From: Oxalicibacterium faecigallinarum
Lineage (GTDB): Bacteria > Pseudomonadota > Gammaproteobacteria > Burkholderiales > Burkholderiaceae_D
Direction of reading: 5' to 3'
DNA length: 64,000 nucleotides
Assembly: GCF_014635705.1 (NCBI RefSeq)
Contig: NZ_BMDI01000001.1
Location: forward strand, 574,008 to 638,007
Position 1 is the stretch's first letter, and the number at the start of each line of letters is the position of its first letter. Positions 54,634-63,818 of the stretch are shown here, in pieces. The translations under genes were made by a program, and so were the position numbers. The notes beneath the pieces are model-generated. The model had not been told where the DNA came from. It was given only the letters and a program-made list of their open reading frames with translations, and ran no database searches.

Positions 54634-55359
54634 CTAATTGATTGCGGCGCACAACAAGGCCAGGCCTGAACATAACAAAAGAACATCGAGCAAATGCTGA
54701 AATGCATTTTCGCTCAGCTTCAACATGACAATCTTCCCCACAAAGGTGCCCGCCATGATGGCGCTGCCAACCAGCAATCCTTTCATCACAATGTGCAATG
54801 GCAGCGCATCCGATGTGCCGAAGATCAGTAATTTGCTGACATAGAGAAACAAGGAGCTGGCGGCTTCAGTTGAAATAAAGGCGCCTTTGGTCAATCCATA
54901 CGCAGTGAAAGCCGGTACGCTTAATGGCCCCGTTGATAAAACCATGCCGGTCAAAAATCCGACGATCGCGCCCGCAACGGCGAGCTGCCACAGCCGGAGC
55001 TGAAAATGCCGCGCCTTGAGCCAGTGCCGGACCGGAATCATCAGGATGAAAAAGGCACCGAGACAGGTATTGATGAAATGAGCAGGCAGTGCGAGCAGCG
55101 TCGTGGCACCTAACGCCGCGGCGGGAATACCGGTGATCGAATACGTCCCGACCGCACGCCAGTCAATCAATTGCCACCATGCGAGTATCCGCGCCAGATT
55201 GGCCAGAACGGCTGCAATGGCCATGATAGGAACTGCTTCAATCGGGCCAAAGCTGTAAACCAAAACCGGCAGCAACATGATGGACGACCCGGTACCGATG
55301 ACGCCGCTGACAATCCCGGCAGCCAGTCCTACCAGCAACACGAAGAGATAGGCGGTCAT
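54634..55359 (-). CDS. TSUP (TauE/SafE) family permease
   Basis: A 241-residue inner-membrane protein with eight predicted helices. It starts MTAYLFVLLVGLAAGIVSGVIGTGSSIMLLPVL-like, with the GVIGTGSS repeat motif, and has MVLSTGPLSVPAFTAYGLTKGAF in the second half. Family members export sulfite, sulfoacetate or related anions; the substrate is unknown. The start at 55359 is chosen from the membrane start; a 20-residue longer form begins at 55419. Confidence 0.88.
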   Translation of the reverse strand: MTAYLFVLLVGLAAGIVSGVIGTGSSIMLLPVLVYSFGPIEAVPIMAIAAVLANLARILAWWQLIDWRAVGTYSITGIPAAALGATTLLALPAHFINTCLGAFFILMIPVRHWLKARHFQLRLWQLAVAGAIVGFLTGMVLSTGPLSVPAFTAYGLTKGAFISTEAASSLFLYVSKLLIFGTSDALPLHIVMKGLLVGSAIMAGTFVGKIVMLKLSENAFQHLLDVLLLCSGLALLCAAIN

Positions 55360-55500
55360 GCGTAAAGCGTCGGAAACATGAGAGGTAGCGCAGGACAGTC
55401 CATATTGAAAGTCTGTCATCTTAGACCAATACCGAATCCTTTGCTGTCTGCACGGTTTGTTTGGGCCGTGCGCGTTACACTCTCGCCATTGAGATGAAAG

Positions 55501-55956
55501 ATGAGTATGGCTATTGTCGACAACAAGAAGGCACTACATGATTACCACATCATTGATCGCTACGAGGCGGGCATGGTGCTGGAGGGATGGGAAGTCAAGG
55601 CGATTCGCCAGGGGCGCGTGCAACTGAAAGAGGCTTATGTGATCGCGCGCGATAACGAAATTTTCCTGTTTGGTGCCCATGTCAGTTCACTGACCAGCAC
55701 GTCGTCGTTCTCGCATCCGGAAGCACGTCGTACACGCAAATTGTTATTGCATGCGCGCGAAATCGACAAACTGGTCGGCAAGGTCAAGCAAGCCGGATTC
55801 ACGATGGTGCCGCTGAATTTGCACTGGGTCAAAGGCCGAGTGAAATGCGATATCGCCTTGGCCAAGGGCAAGCGCGAATACGACAAGCGCGACACCGAGC
55901 GCGAGCGTGACTGGTTGCGCGAACAGCAACAGATCATGAAGATCCATCGTCGCTAG
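55501..55956 (+). CDS. smpB: SsrA-binding protein SmpB
   Basis: Partner of tmRNA in rescue of stalled ribosomes. The 151-residue protein has [20 protein letters not shown], the basic LLLHAREI, and a C-terminal tail [15 protein letters not shown] that fits in the mRNA channel. ssrA itself is not in the window. It converges with the MFS gene after 24 bases. Confidence 0.97.
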   Translation: MSMAIVDNKKALHDYHIIDRYEAGMVLEGWEVKAIRQGRVQLKEAYVIARDNEIFLFGAHVSSLTSTSSFSHPEARRTRKLLLHAREIDKLVGKVKQAGFTMVPLNLHWVKGRVKCDIALAKGKREYDKRDTERERDWLREQQQIMKIHRR

Positions 55957-55980
55957 GCATTGCAACATGTCGAGCAATGA

Positions 55981-57261
55981 CTAGCGCGGAACAAGTGGCG
56001 GCTTGCGTACCAAAAAAATGATGACTGCGGCCAGCAAACAAGCCGCGCCCGCTGCATACAAGGCAGGGTTGTATGTCAGCAGCCAAGTGCGGGTCAATCC
56101 TGCGCCGTACGCCGCTACCGCAGAACCGATCTGATGCGCGGCAAAAATCCAGCCAAACACCATACCTGCACGTTCCTTGCCAAATGCTGCGCCAGCCAGT
56201 TTGACTGTCGGCGGCACAGTCGCAATCCAGTCCAGTCCGTAAAACATGGCAAACAAAGACAAGCCGTACAACGTGAACTCCGAATGCGGCAGCCAGAACA
56301 ACGACAGGCCACGCAAACCGTAATACCAGAACAGCAGCTTGCGGTTGTCATAGCGATCGGACAGCCAACCAGACAAGATCGTGCCGACAAAATCGAACGC
56401 GCCCATCATCGCCAGCACACTGGCCGCAGGTACGGCTGCCATGCCGTAGTCGCCACACAGCGAAATGAAGTGCGTCTGAATCAGGCCGCTGGTGCTCAAA
56501 CCGCAGATGAAGAATGTGCCAGCCAATACCCAGAAGGTGCGATTGCGTGAAACGTTGGCAAGTACGCGCAAAGGCTCCATCAAGGTCATGCTGGCTGCAG
56601 GTGCTGCTGCCGGGGGCGGCATATCCGCGGCGCCGCCATAAGGCACCAGACCCATATCATGCGGACGATCACGCATGAAGAGAAAGGCCAACACACAAAC
56701 CAGGGCGCAGGCAAAGAACACCGGCAATACGGCCATGCGCCAGCCGTAGTGTTCGATCAGCCACGCGGCAAAAGGCAGGAAGATCAATTGCCCGGTTGCC
56801 GAGCTGGCTGTCAGCACGCCAATGACCAGACCGCGCCGTTTTTCAAACCAGCGATTGGCGACCACGGCGCCGAGCACCAATGCCGTCATGCCGGAGCCGA
56901 CGCCCAGTATCAATCCCCACAACACGAACAGATGCCAAAGCTGGCTCATGACTGTCGATAGCAACAGACAAGACGCGATCAGAATCAGAGCGATGCAAAT
57001 GACGCGCTTCAGGCCGAAGCGTTCCATGAAGATGGCAGCAAACGGACCGATCAGGCCGAATAACATGAAACGGATTGCGAGCGCAGAAGATATCTGATCG
57101 GTATTCCAGCCAAACTCGCGGCCAAGTGGCTGCAGCAGGGCGCCTGGCAGGCCAAGTGCTGCCGATGACGTCAGCATGGTTAAAAACGTAATGGCAACAA
57201 TCAGCCAGGAAAAGTGCAGGCCCCTGCGAGACAGCCAGGCCGAGAATGGTTGGGAAAACAT
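55981..57261 (-). CDS. MFS transporter, OFA/monocarboxylate-like
   Basis: A 426-residue twelve-helix transporter. It starts MFSQPFSAWLSRRGLHFSW, with the MFS loop ERFGLKRVICIAL after the second helix and WFEKRRGLVIGVLTASSATGQLI, the arrangement of the oxalate/formate and monocarboxylate branch. The substrate is unknown. Its start lies 34 bases after the TetR stop, so both are likely one operon under TetR control. Confidence 0.88.
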   Translation of the reverse strand: MFSQPFSAWLSRRGLHFSWLIVAITFLTMLTSSAALGLPGALLQPLGREFGWNTDQISSALAIRFMLFGLIGPFAAIFMERFGLKRVICIALILIASCLLLSTVMSQLWHLFVLWGLILGVGSGMTALVLGAVVANRWFEKRRGLVIGVLTASSATGQLIFLPFAAWLIEHYGWRMAVLPVFFACALVCVLAFLFMRDRPHDMGLVPYGGAADMPPPAAAPAASMTLMEPLRVLANVSRNRTFWVLAGTFFICGLSTSGLIQTHFISLCGDYGMAAVPAASVLAMMGAFDFVGTILSGWLSDRYDNRKLLFWYYGLRGLSLFWLPHSEFTLYGLSLFAMFYGLDWIATVPPTVKLAGAAFGKERAGMVFGWIFAAHQIGSAVAAYGAGLTRTWLLTYNPALYAAGAACLLAAVIIFLVRKPPLVPR

Positions 57262-57295
57262 GATGTCGGATCAGGAGAGAAGGGCAAGTGCTGGT

Positions 57296-57886
57296 TCAGG
57301 CGTCGTCGCCCATCAGGTGTTCGCGTACCGCGCTCAACAGTTCATCCGCAAGCGGATTGCCGTCGGTAGCACTGGCCAGCATCATGACACCGACCATCGT
57401 GCTCCACTGCACCAATGCCTGTTTGCGCCGCTCTGCCGGATCGACGGCGGATGACAGGGCGGTCAGGATGTTAATCAGTTGTTCGGTACCCGCCTGATAT
57501 GCCTCGCGCACCGGCTTGTCAGGTGCCTCACGCGCGACGTCTACGCTCAGTGTCGCTGCCGGACAGCTATTGCCCATGTTTCTGGCCATGCGTTTCGTCA
57601 GATAAGGATCGAGGATCGCGTGCAGCTCAGATTGCGCGTCCGTCTTGTTTTTGATTCGTGTTTGCCAGCGATCGGCTGCCTGCGAGAAGGCCTGGGAACA
57701 GGCAATCGCAGCCAGTTCATCCTTGGACGAAAAATGGCCGTAAAAGCCCCCATGCGTCAGTCCCGCCGCGCCCATCAGGTCGGCAACGCTGACGCCGTTA
57801 AAGCCTCTTTCCTTGAACAGGCGAGTGGATGCTTGTTCGATAGCGGCGCGATTGCGGTCGGTTTGTTCTTTGGATACACGAGGCAT
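57296..57886 (-). CDS. TetR family transcriptional regulator
   Basis: A 196-residue regulator. The N-terminal helix-turn-helix (about 15-60) reads RLFKERGFNGVSVADLMGAAGLTHGGFYGHFSSKDEL, in two parts here (RLFKERGFNGVSV; AAGLTHGGFYGHF). The C-terminal half has the TetR_C_11-like ligand part with cysteine in MGNSCPAATL. It starts at ATG 57886 (MPRVSKEQT); the longer frame was rejected. It probably represses itself and the MFS gene that follows. Confidence 0.9.
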   Translation of the reverse strand: MPRVSKEQTDRNRAAIEQASTRLFKERGFNGVSVADLMGAAGLTHGGFYGHFSSKDELAAIACSQAFSQAADRWQTRIKNKTDAQSELHAILDPYLTKRMARNMGNSCPAATLSVDVAREAPDKPVREAYQAGTEQLINILTALSSAVDPAERRKQALVQWSTMVGVMMLASATDGNPLADELLSAVREHLMGDDA

Positions 57887-58247
57887 GATGCTTCCTTGGC
57901 AGGTATTTGCAGGTGGAATGATCTGCAATATAAATGACGATCATCATAAATGCAATAGATGTTAATTGTCATGAATAAAATCGATAGCAGTGCCGCTTGA
58001 ATCATCCGGCTGAGAAGTCACAAGCGTTCAGGTATGGGGTGTGGGAAACGCGCGCATTCTCCGCTTTCGCGCTGCGAACACAGAGACGGCGTATTGAAGA
58101 AGAGAGCAGGGAAGTGGCCCGTTTGAGTAAAACGGGTGCTGACGCGTGAGGGCGTCCAGGAAGGAGAAGAGCAAGTCCGCGAAGCGCTGTGTCGCTTCAC
58201 ATGCCGGATATCCGCAGCGACACAGTTACCCGGCGCAGACAGTTATC
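57887..58247. other. 361-base region upstream of tetR, no gene confirmed
   Basis: AT-rich promoter region at 57900-58010 with the candidate TetR operator. The rest is GC-rich and holds only weak short ORFs, for example a 60-codon minus-strand frame ending at 58018 with no ribosome-binding site that I accept. Confidence 0.4.
57934..57947. promoter_or_regulatory. Candidate TetR operator
   Basis: ATGACGATCATCAT is an inverted repeat with one mismatched pair, 48 bases upstream of the tetR start. It lies in the AT-rich promoter region. Confidence 0.5.
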
Positions 58248-58493
58248 TTAAAAATCGCCCCAGATACTGTCTTCGTTCGGATCGCCTTCGGCTCGGCTTT
58301 GCAATGCGTCCAGAATCAGCGGTTCCGCTTCTTCCCAACGCTCAAGCACATGCGGATCGTCGGACTGGCAAATCAGCGAGTCGAACAATCTGTTTTCGAC
58401 AGCATACAGATTGAACATCGCGATATTGATGATTCGTGAATAGAAACGTCGGCTATCGGCGTCCATCTCGGAAAACATCTTCCTGGTACTCAT
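58248..58493 (-). CDS. Hypothetical 81-residue acidic protein
   Basis: A small soluble protein with mixed helices and an acidic end (EGDPNEDSIWGDF). Phrases include DADSRRFYSRIINIAMFNLY. I do not recognise it. Start at 58493 (MSTRKMFSE) is chosen because GAGGT lies five bases before; an upstream ATG has no such site. Confidence 0.65.
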   Translation of the reverse strand: MSTRKMFSEMDADSRRFYSRIINIAMFNLYAVENRLFDSLICQSDDPHVLERWEEAEPLILDALQSRAEGDPNEDSIWGDF

Positions 58494-58655
58494 GATGACC
58501 TCGCATATCGGGTTGTGCGATTTCATTATAGAAGTGCTTTTTCTCCGGCAACACAATTAACACGCTGAACCATTCCGGTTGGTGCAGCGGTGTTGCGGAA
58601 AAGAGAAAGTCATGTCGTTGTGCCTAGCCCTTTTCTTATCAAACTTGGTTGTTCT

Positions 58656-59351
58656 TCAAGAAAGCAGACCTGTCTCTTGCGAACTTTCACTCGTGTTCGC
58701 TTGATGAGAGTGCGCATCAACATACGCCTGCTGCTGGCGAACAAAGCCATCAAATGCATTCAGCAGCGGCAGGTATTTTTCCTGAGTGCCTTCCAGTTGC
58801 ATCAGGGCCTGGCACGTGGCCTCCAGAGTCGACAATTGATCTGAGCGATGTGCCTTGCGTATGGTGTAACGCGTTGCCGGCATGTCAGTCAGCGCAACGC
58901 GAGGCAAAGTCTGTAGCAATGGGTTGCAATACAACATCTTGCGACTTTTGCGCCACGTGCCATCCAGTACGACCAGGCGATTGATGGGAACACCCGTGGA
59001 TGAATCTTCTTGCATCGTTGTTGTGACAGTTGCTTTTCGGTCGTCCGATGCCGGATAGAGCAGCGCAGGTGACACAGGCCTGCTTTTGGTATGTGCATGC
59101 GGATCAAACAGCAGGGCCCGCAGTGCGGCGGGATCAAAGTCCTCGCCCACAACCAGCGTGCAGTAACGCAGACTGTTTTGCAGCAGTTTTCCGGTGCCTT
59201 TGGCGTGACCGACTTCGAGCGGATGTTGCAGGATAATGACTTCTACCTGGTTTGCAGTATGTCGAATCCACTGGCAGATGCAGGTCGATTGCGGACGTTC
59301 ACATCTCGGGCAAAGTGCGCGACGCCCGGCGTTTGGTACGGTAGACGTCAT
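58656..59351 (-). CDS. tapT: tRNA-uridine aminocarboxypropyltransferase (DTW domain)
   Basis: A 231-residue DTW-domain protein like E. coli YfiP/TapT, which adds the acp group to uridine 47 in tRNA. The DTW signature appears as LDGTWRKSRKML, and the Zn-type LCPRCERPQSTCIC is near the N-terminus. S-adenosylmethionine is the donor. The C-terminal 25 residues look disordered and are rich in His/Ser. The start is ATG 59351. Confidence 0.88.
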   Translation of the reverse strand: MTSTVPNAGRRALCPRCERPQSTCICQWIRHTANQVEVIILQHPLEVGHAKGTGKLLQNSLRYCTLVVGEDFDPAALRALLFDPHAHTKSRPVSPALLYPASDDRKATVTTTMQEDSSTGVPINRLVVLDGTWRKSRKMLYCNPLLQTLPRVALTDMPATRYTIRKAHRSDQLSTLEATCQALMQLEGTQEKYLPLLNAFDGFVRQQQAYVDAHSHQANTSESSQETGLLS

Positions 59352-59463
59352 GCAATGCAAATGGGACTTGCCAACTGAATACAGAACATTGACTGGAAGA
59401 GGGTGGAAACGGGCATGACCGCATTCTAATCGATCATGTCCGTTTCGGGATCAAGCCAGAGAG

Positions 59464-60078
59464 TCAGTAGCCTACCGTGAAACGTTGGCGCGAATGAACA
59501 GGTTTTTCCAGTTCGTCCAGATAGGCGATTGCATAATCGGCAAAGGTGATCCAGCTGCGTCCCGCTGCATCCACCAGCAAATCGTCTTTACCGATACGGA
59601 AAATGCCGGTACGTGGACCCTCAACAAATTCGGCAGACGGCGACAGGAAGGTCCAGTCGATATCCTTTTCGTCCTGCAAGGCATTCAGATAAGCGAAACC
59701 CGCGCTGGCCTCCGCCTTGTACTCTGGCGGAAAATCAGGCGTATCGATGACACGCAAGCCCGGTGCGACAAACAAGCTTCCCGCGCCACCGACAACCAGC
59801 AAGCGCGGTACGCCGGCATTGCGCACTGCCGTCACGATCTTGTTGTAGGCGATGGTACTGAAATGCGCCGCGCTGAAAACAGCCTCGTGTCCGGACAGGG
59901 CTTTTTGTAAGGCAGCGGTATCCTGCACATCGACATCGATCGCTGTCACACCGTTACGGGCAGGAGCCGCGCTTGCCTTACGTGCAATCGCGGTGACGGA
60001 ATGGCCGCGGCGCAATGCTTCTTCCAGTAACCGGGAACCGGCACGACCGGTTGCACCAATGATCGCAATCTTGCTCAT
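59464..60078 (-). CDS. NAD(P)H-binding oxidoreductase (atypical SDR, YwnB/Rossmann type)
   Basis: A 204-residue protein with the nucleotide-binding GATGRAGSRLLEEALRRGH motif (GxxGxxG type) and the LVVGGAGSL block. It lacks the YxxxK of classical SDRs, like the NmrA/HSCARG and flavin reductase-like proteins. The real substrate is unknown. It is divergent from the LysR gene, and the 105-base gap would hold its control site. Confidence 0.85.
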   Translation of the reverse strand: MSKIAIIGATGRAGSRLLEEALRRGHSVTAIARKASAAPARNGVTAIDVDVQDTAALQKALSGHEAVFSAAHFSTIAYNKIVTAVRNAGVPRLLVVGGAGSLFVAPGLRVIDTPDFPPEYKAEASAGFAYLNALQDEKDIDWTFLSPSAEFVEGPRTGIFRIGKDDLLVDAAGRSWITFADYAIAYLDELEKPVHSRQRFTVGY

Positions 60079-60183
60079 GATTTTTCTCCTCAGGTTGGGT
60101 TCAAGACAGGATCAGCATAGTTTCTTTATCCAACATTAAAAAGCGTAGTATTGGCGATTATTTGTTTCTATATCTGGAATAAT

Positions 60184-61092
60184 ATGGATCGTCTTACGGC
60201 CATGCAGGTCTTTGTGTCTGTGGTGGATGAAGGTAGTCAGATTGCGGCTGCCGAGCGACTGTCACTCTCGCGTCCGGTTGTATCACGCTATCTGGCCGAA
60301 CTGGAGGAATGGATGGGTGCGCGGCTGATGCATCGCACGACACGGCGCTTAAGCCTCACTGCTGCGGGCGAAGCATTGCTTCCGCATTGCCGGCAGGTAC
60401 TGGAGCAGATCAATGACATGAAAGCCGCCATCTCAACAGCAGATGACCAGCCACGCGGTCTTCTGCGTATTACGGTCAGTACCTCTTTCGGACAATCCCA
60501 TCTTGCTGCGGCGATTGCGGAGTACGTCAGGCGCTATCCGGCGGTGCAAGTCGATATGCTGCTGGTCGATCATGCCGTCAATTTGGTGGAAGAGCGGATT
60601 GATCTTGCCGTACGTATCAGCAAGGAGCTGGACCCCAATCTCATCGCACGCCGCCTGAGTGTCTGTCGTTCTGTCATTTGTGCCGCGCCGTCTTATCTGA
60701 AAGAGAAGGGGATACCGCAACGGCCTGAACAACTGTCCGCATTGAATTGCCTCACGCATGCGCACTACGGTAAAAGTATCTGGTATCTGGAAGACAAAAA
60801 AAACGGAACGACGGGTGTTGCGGTGAGCGGCAACATCAGTGCAAACGATGCAACATCCTTGTTGCAGGCAGCACTTGCGGGTTCCGGTATTGCGCAACTG
60901 CCCACTTTTCTTGCAGCGCCTTACCTGCGCGCCGGAACATTGCAGCGCGTGTTGCCAGATTACGAGCCTCAACAATTGACGTTCTATGGCGTATACGTAT
61001 CACGCAAACATATGCCACCGACCTTGCGCACGATGCTCGATTTTTTAGCTGAAAAATTTGACGGCGAGCCGGAATGGGATAGGATGCATTGA
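60184..61092 (+). CDS. LysR family transcriptional regulator
   Basis: A 302-residue regulator. The helix-turn-helix starts MDRLTAMQVFVSVVDEGSQIAAAERLSLSRPVVSRY (split here as FVSVVDEGSQIAAAERL and SLSRPVVSRYLAELE). The effector part follows from residue 90 with PRGLLRITVSTSFG. It is of the ASP-type CrgA-like group. The divergent oxidoreductase is its likely target; the start is ATG 60184. Confidence 0.92.
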   Translation: MDRLTAMQVFVSVVDEGSQIAAAERLSLSRPVVSRYLAELEEWMGARLMHRTTRRLSLTAAGEALLPHCRQVLEQINDMKAAISTADDQPRGLLRITVSTSFGQSHLAAAIAEYVRRYPAVQVDMLLVDHAVNLVEERIDLAVRISKELDPNLIARRLSVCRSVICAAPSYLKEKGIPQRPEQLSALNCLTHAHYGKSIWYLEDKKNGTTGVAVSGNISANDATSLLQAALAGSGIAQLPTFLAAPYLRAGTLQRVLPDYEPQQLTFYGVYVSRKHMPPTLRTMLDFLAEKFDGEPEWDRMH

Positions 61093-61273
61093 AGTTGTAA
61101 GAAAGCTGTAAGCTAGCATCCATGCGGGTTTGCGCGAGTTTTTTTCAACTAAGGATGAATTTTTTGCACCTTGCATTTTCATCTGAACGTCTATCATCAA
61201 TATCTGCTCCTGCCCATCGCACGCACCGTTGATCGATGCAAAGGAGTTATCGCATCTGGATCTAGAAAACATT

Positions 61274-62587
61274 ATGAGCGCAACTTTTCCGGACGTCGCT
61301 ACAAGCGATCGTCAAAAACTGGAAGACAGCATCTACGCCAAGGTAACCTTGCGTCTGTTGCCTTTCCTCTTCCTCTGCTACGCCGCAGCCTATCTTGATC
61401 GCGTCAACGTCGGTTTCGCAAAACTGTCGATGTTGAACGACCTGCAATTCAGCGAAACCGTCTTCGGTCTGGGCGCGGGTATCTTCTTCATTGGTTACTT
61501 CCTGTTCGAAGTGCCAAGTAACGTCATCATGCATCGCGTCGGTGCGCGCGTCTGGATCGCTCGTATCATGATCACCTGGTCGATTCTGTCGGCTGCAACG
61601 ATGTTTGTCACCACGCCAACCGCGTTCTACATCATTCGTTTCCTGCTGGGCGTGGCCGAAGCAGGCTTCTTCCCTGGCATCGTTCTGTACCTGACCTACT
61701 GGTTCCCGACGGCACGTCGTAGCCGCATGAACGCACTGTTCATGATTGGTATCCCGGTTGCAGGCGTATTGGGTGGCCCGCTGTCCGGCTGGATCATGAA
61801 CCACTTCGCTGGCGTGAATGGCTGGCACGGCTGGCAATGGATGTTCCTGCTAGAAGCGATTCCATCGCTGCTGCTGGGTGTTCTGTGCCTGGCCTTCCTG
61901 CCTAACAAGATCACAAACGCAAAATGGCTGTCGGACAATGAAAAGGCCATCCTGGAAGCCAACATCAAAGCAGATGCTGCCAGTGGCGTTCAGAAGTCGC
62001 ACTCGGTCAAGGATGCATTCAGCAATCCGAAAGTCTGGTTGATGGCTGCGATCTACTTCTGCTGCATGATGGGTCTGTACGGCATCAGCTTCTATCTGCC
62101 AACTCTGGTGAAAGCCACCGGTGTCAAAGATGCGCTGGACGTCGGTCTGTTGACCGCAATCCCTTACTCGATCGCCATCGTTGTGACCCTGCTGGTTGCA
62201 CGCAGTGCCGATCGTACCGGCGAACGTCGCTGGCACTTCGCCATCGCCAGCGCGCTGGGCGGTATTGGTCTGTTCCTGAGCACGGTCTGGGGTGACAACG
62301 TTGTGCTCGCACTGTGCGCACTGTCCGTCGGTACCGCTGGCATGCTGTCGACGATGCCGGTGTTCTGGACCTACCCGGCCGCGATCCTGAGTGGTGCAGC
62401 AGTTGCTGCCGGCATCGGTCTGATCAACTCGGTTGGTAATCTGGCTGGCTTCGTCAGCCCGTTCATCGTCGGCTGGCTGAAGGACGTCACCGGCACAACC
62501 AATACCGGCATGTACTTTGTGGCTGGTGCACTGGTTGTCGGCGCCATTCTGGCACTGCTGCAACCGCGTGCCATGGTCAACAAGTAA
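61274..62587 (+). CDS. MFS transporter, anion:cation symporter (phthalate/tartrate permease-like)
   Basis: A 437-residue twelve-helix transporter. It has LDRVNVGFAKLSM, the loop RVGARVWIARIM and RFLLGVAEAGFFPGIVLYLTYWFP, the signature of the ACS family. Such proteins carry tartrate, phthalate, hexuronate or similar acids. Codon use is strongly biased, suggesting high expression. A ribosome-binding site AAAGGAG at about 61240 lies far from ATG 61274, so the real start could be upstream at a non-ATG codon. Confidence 0.9.
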   Translation: MSATFPDVATSDRQKLEDSIYAKVTLRLLPFLFLCYAAAYLDRVNVGFAKLSMLNDLQFSETVFGLGAGIFFIGYFLFEVPSNVIMHRVGARVWIARIMITWSILSAATMFVTTPTAFYIIRFLLGVAEAGFFPGIVLYLTYWFPTARRSRMNALFMIGIPVAGVLGGPLSGWIMNHFAGVNGWHGWQWMFLLEAIPSLLLGVLCLAFLPNKITNAKWLSDNEKAILEANIKADAASGVQKSHSVKDAFSNPKVWLMAAIYFCCMMGLYGISFYLPTLVKATGVKDALDVGLLTAIPYSIAIVVTLLVARSADRTGERRWHFAIASALGGIGLFLSTVWGDNVVLALCALSVGTAGMLSTMPVFWTYPAAILSGAAVAAGIGLINSVGNLAGFVSPFIVGWLKDVTGTTNTGMYFVAGALVVGAILALLQPRAMVNK

Positions 62588-62601
62588 GTTGTCTCGCTCT
62601 G

Positions 62602-62629
62602 AAAAATGCCCGCTTGTGCGGGCATTTTT
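62602..62629. terminator. Rho-independent terminator after the ACS transporter
   Basis: AAAAATGCCCGC, a four-base loop and GCGGGCATTTTT form a 12-base stem, symmetric enough to work both ways. Confidence 0.88.
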
Positions 62630-62693
62630 ATTTTGTGGATTCAAAAGCAAGGCGCGGAGTGCAGCAGGGAAGTGAGCTTGCTACACTGTTTGC

Positions 62694-63800
62694 ATGACAT
62701 TGCAAAAGAACATCCCCATGCGTTACAAGCAAGCTTCCTGCGATGCAAGTAGCGACCCGCGCTGGCAAAGCGTGGTCGAGCGTGACGCGTCGTCGGATGG
62801 TTGCTTTGTCTATTCGGTCGCGACAACCGGCGTGTACTGTCGTCCGTCGTGCCCGTCACGACTGGCCCGGGCGGAGAATGTCCATTTCCACGCGACGCCC
62901 GCAGAGGCAGAGCAAGCAGGATTTCGTCCCTGCAAACGTTGCAAGCCAGATCAGGTGGCATTGGCACAGCAGCATGCGGCCCGCGTCGCACAGGCATGCC
63001 GCATGATCGATGCAAGCAAAACCATCCTCACGCTGGATACGCTGGCCAAGCAAGCAGGGATGAGCAAATTTCACTTTCATCGACTGTTTCGCAGGATCAC
63101 CGGCGTGACGCCCCATGCATATGCCGAAGCATCGCGTGCGCAGCGTTTGCGTGCCACACTGCCTTCTCAGAAAAGCGTCACGAATGCGATTTACGATGCC
63201 GGTTTCAACGCAAACAGCCGTTTCTACACCAAAGCAGACCAGACACTCGGGATGACGGCGAAAAAGTACAAGGAAGGCGGGACGGCAATGCGTATTCGTT
63301 TTGCGCTCGGCGAATCCAGAATGGGTAGCATCTTGGTTGCACAAAGTGAGCGTGGCATCTGTGCCATCCTGCTTGGTGACGATCCGGCCGCCTTGCTGGA
63401 AGACGTCCAGGCGCGTTTCCCGAAAGCGGAATTCATCGGGGGTGACGAACGTTTCGAGACTCTGGTAGCACAGGTAGTCGGCCTGATTGAAGAACCCGGT
63501 GCCGGCTTGCAGCTACCACTCGATTTGCAAGGGACGCTGTTCCAGCAGCGCGTCTGGCAGACCTTGAATGAGATCCCGCCCGGCGAAACCGCAACCTATA
63601 CGCAGATAGCGGAACGCATCGGCTCACCAAAGGCTGTCCGTGCCGTCGCCGGTGCCTGTGCAGCCAACCCGCTGGCAGTGGCGATTCCTTGTCATCGTGT
63701 CGTGCGCATCGGTGGCGATCTGGCTGGCTACCGCTGGGGGCTGGAGCGCAAGCAGGCATTGCTTGCGCTCGAAGCGCAATGGTGTGACAGAAAAAAATAG
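62694..63800 (+). CDS. ada: Ada: regulator and methylated-DNA methyltransferase
   Basis: A 368-residue bifunctional protein. Residues 1-90 are the zinc methyl-phosphotriester acceptor domain with cysteines 49, 53, 80 and 83 (GVYCRPSC and FRPCKRC); residues about 95-190 are an AraC-type DNA-binding domain; the last 160 residues are O6-methylguanine methyltransferase with the active-site PCHRV. After methylation it activates its own operon. alkB follows after 18 bases, as in E. coli. Confidence 0.96.
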   Translation: MTLQKNIPMRYKQASCDASSDPRWQSVVERDASSDGCFVYSVATTGVYCRPSCPSRLARAENVHFHATPAEAEQAGFRPCKRCKPDQVALAQQHAARVAQACRMIDASKTILTLDTLAKQAGMSKFHFHRLFRRITGVTPHAYAEASRAQRLRATLPSQKSVTNAIYDAGFNANSRFYTKADQTLGMTAKKYKEGGTAMRIRFALGESRMGSILVAQSERGICAILLGDDPAALLEDVQARFPKAEFIGGDERFETLVAQVVGLIEEPGAGLQLPLDLQGTLFQQRVWQTLNEIPPGETATYTQIAERIGSPKAVRAVAGACAANPLAVAIPCHRVVRIGGDLAGYRWGLERKQALLALEAQWCDRKK

Positions 63801-63818
63801 ACGAAAAACAGTGAATGC

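Noticed and set aside
58018-58200. Minus-strand 60-codon ORF upstream of tetR
   Set aside because: Composition rich in Ser/Arg/Pro without a ribosome-binding site; probably chance.
61850-62650. Minus-strand ORF (266 codons) opposite the ACS transporter
   Set aside because: Antisense shadow of a codon-biased membrane protein gene; no motif or start site.
62641-62693. Possible Ada box before ada
   Set aside because: An A-rich and GCAAG-containing stretch is present but does not clearly match the E. coli Ada box spacing.
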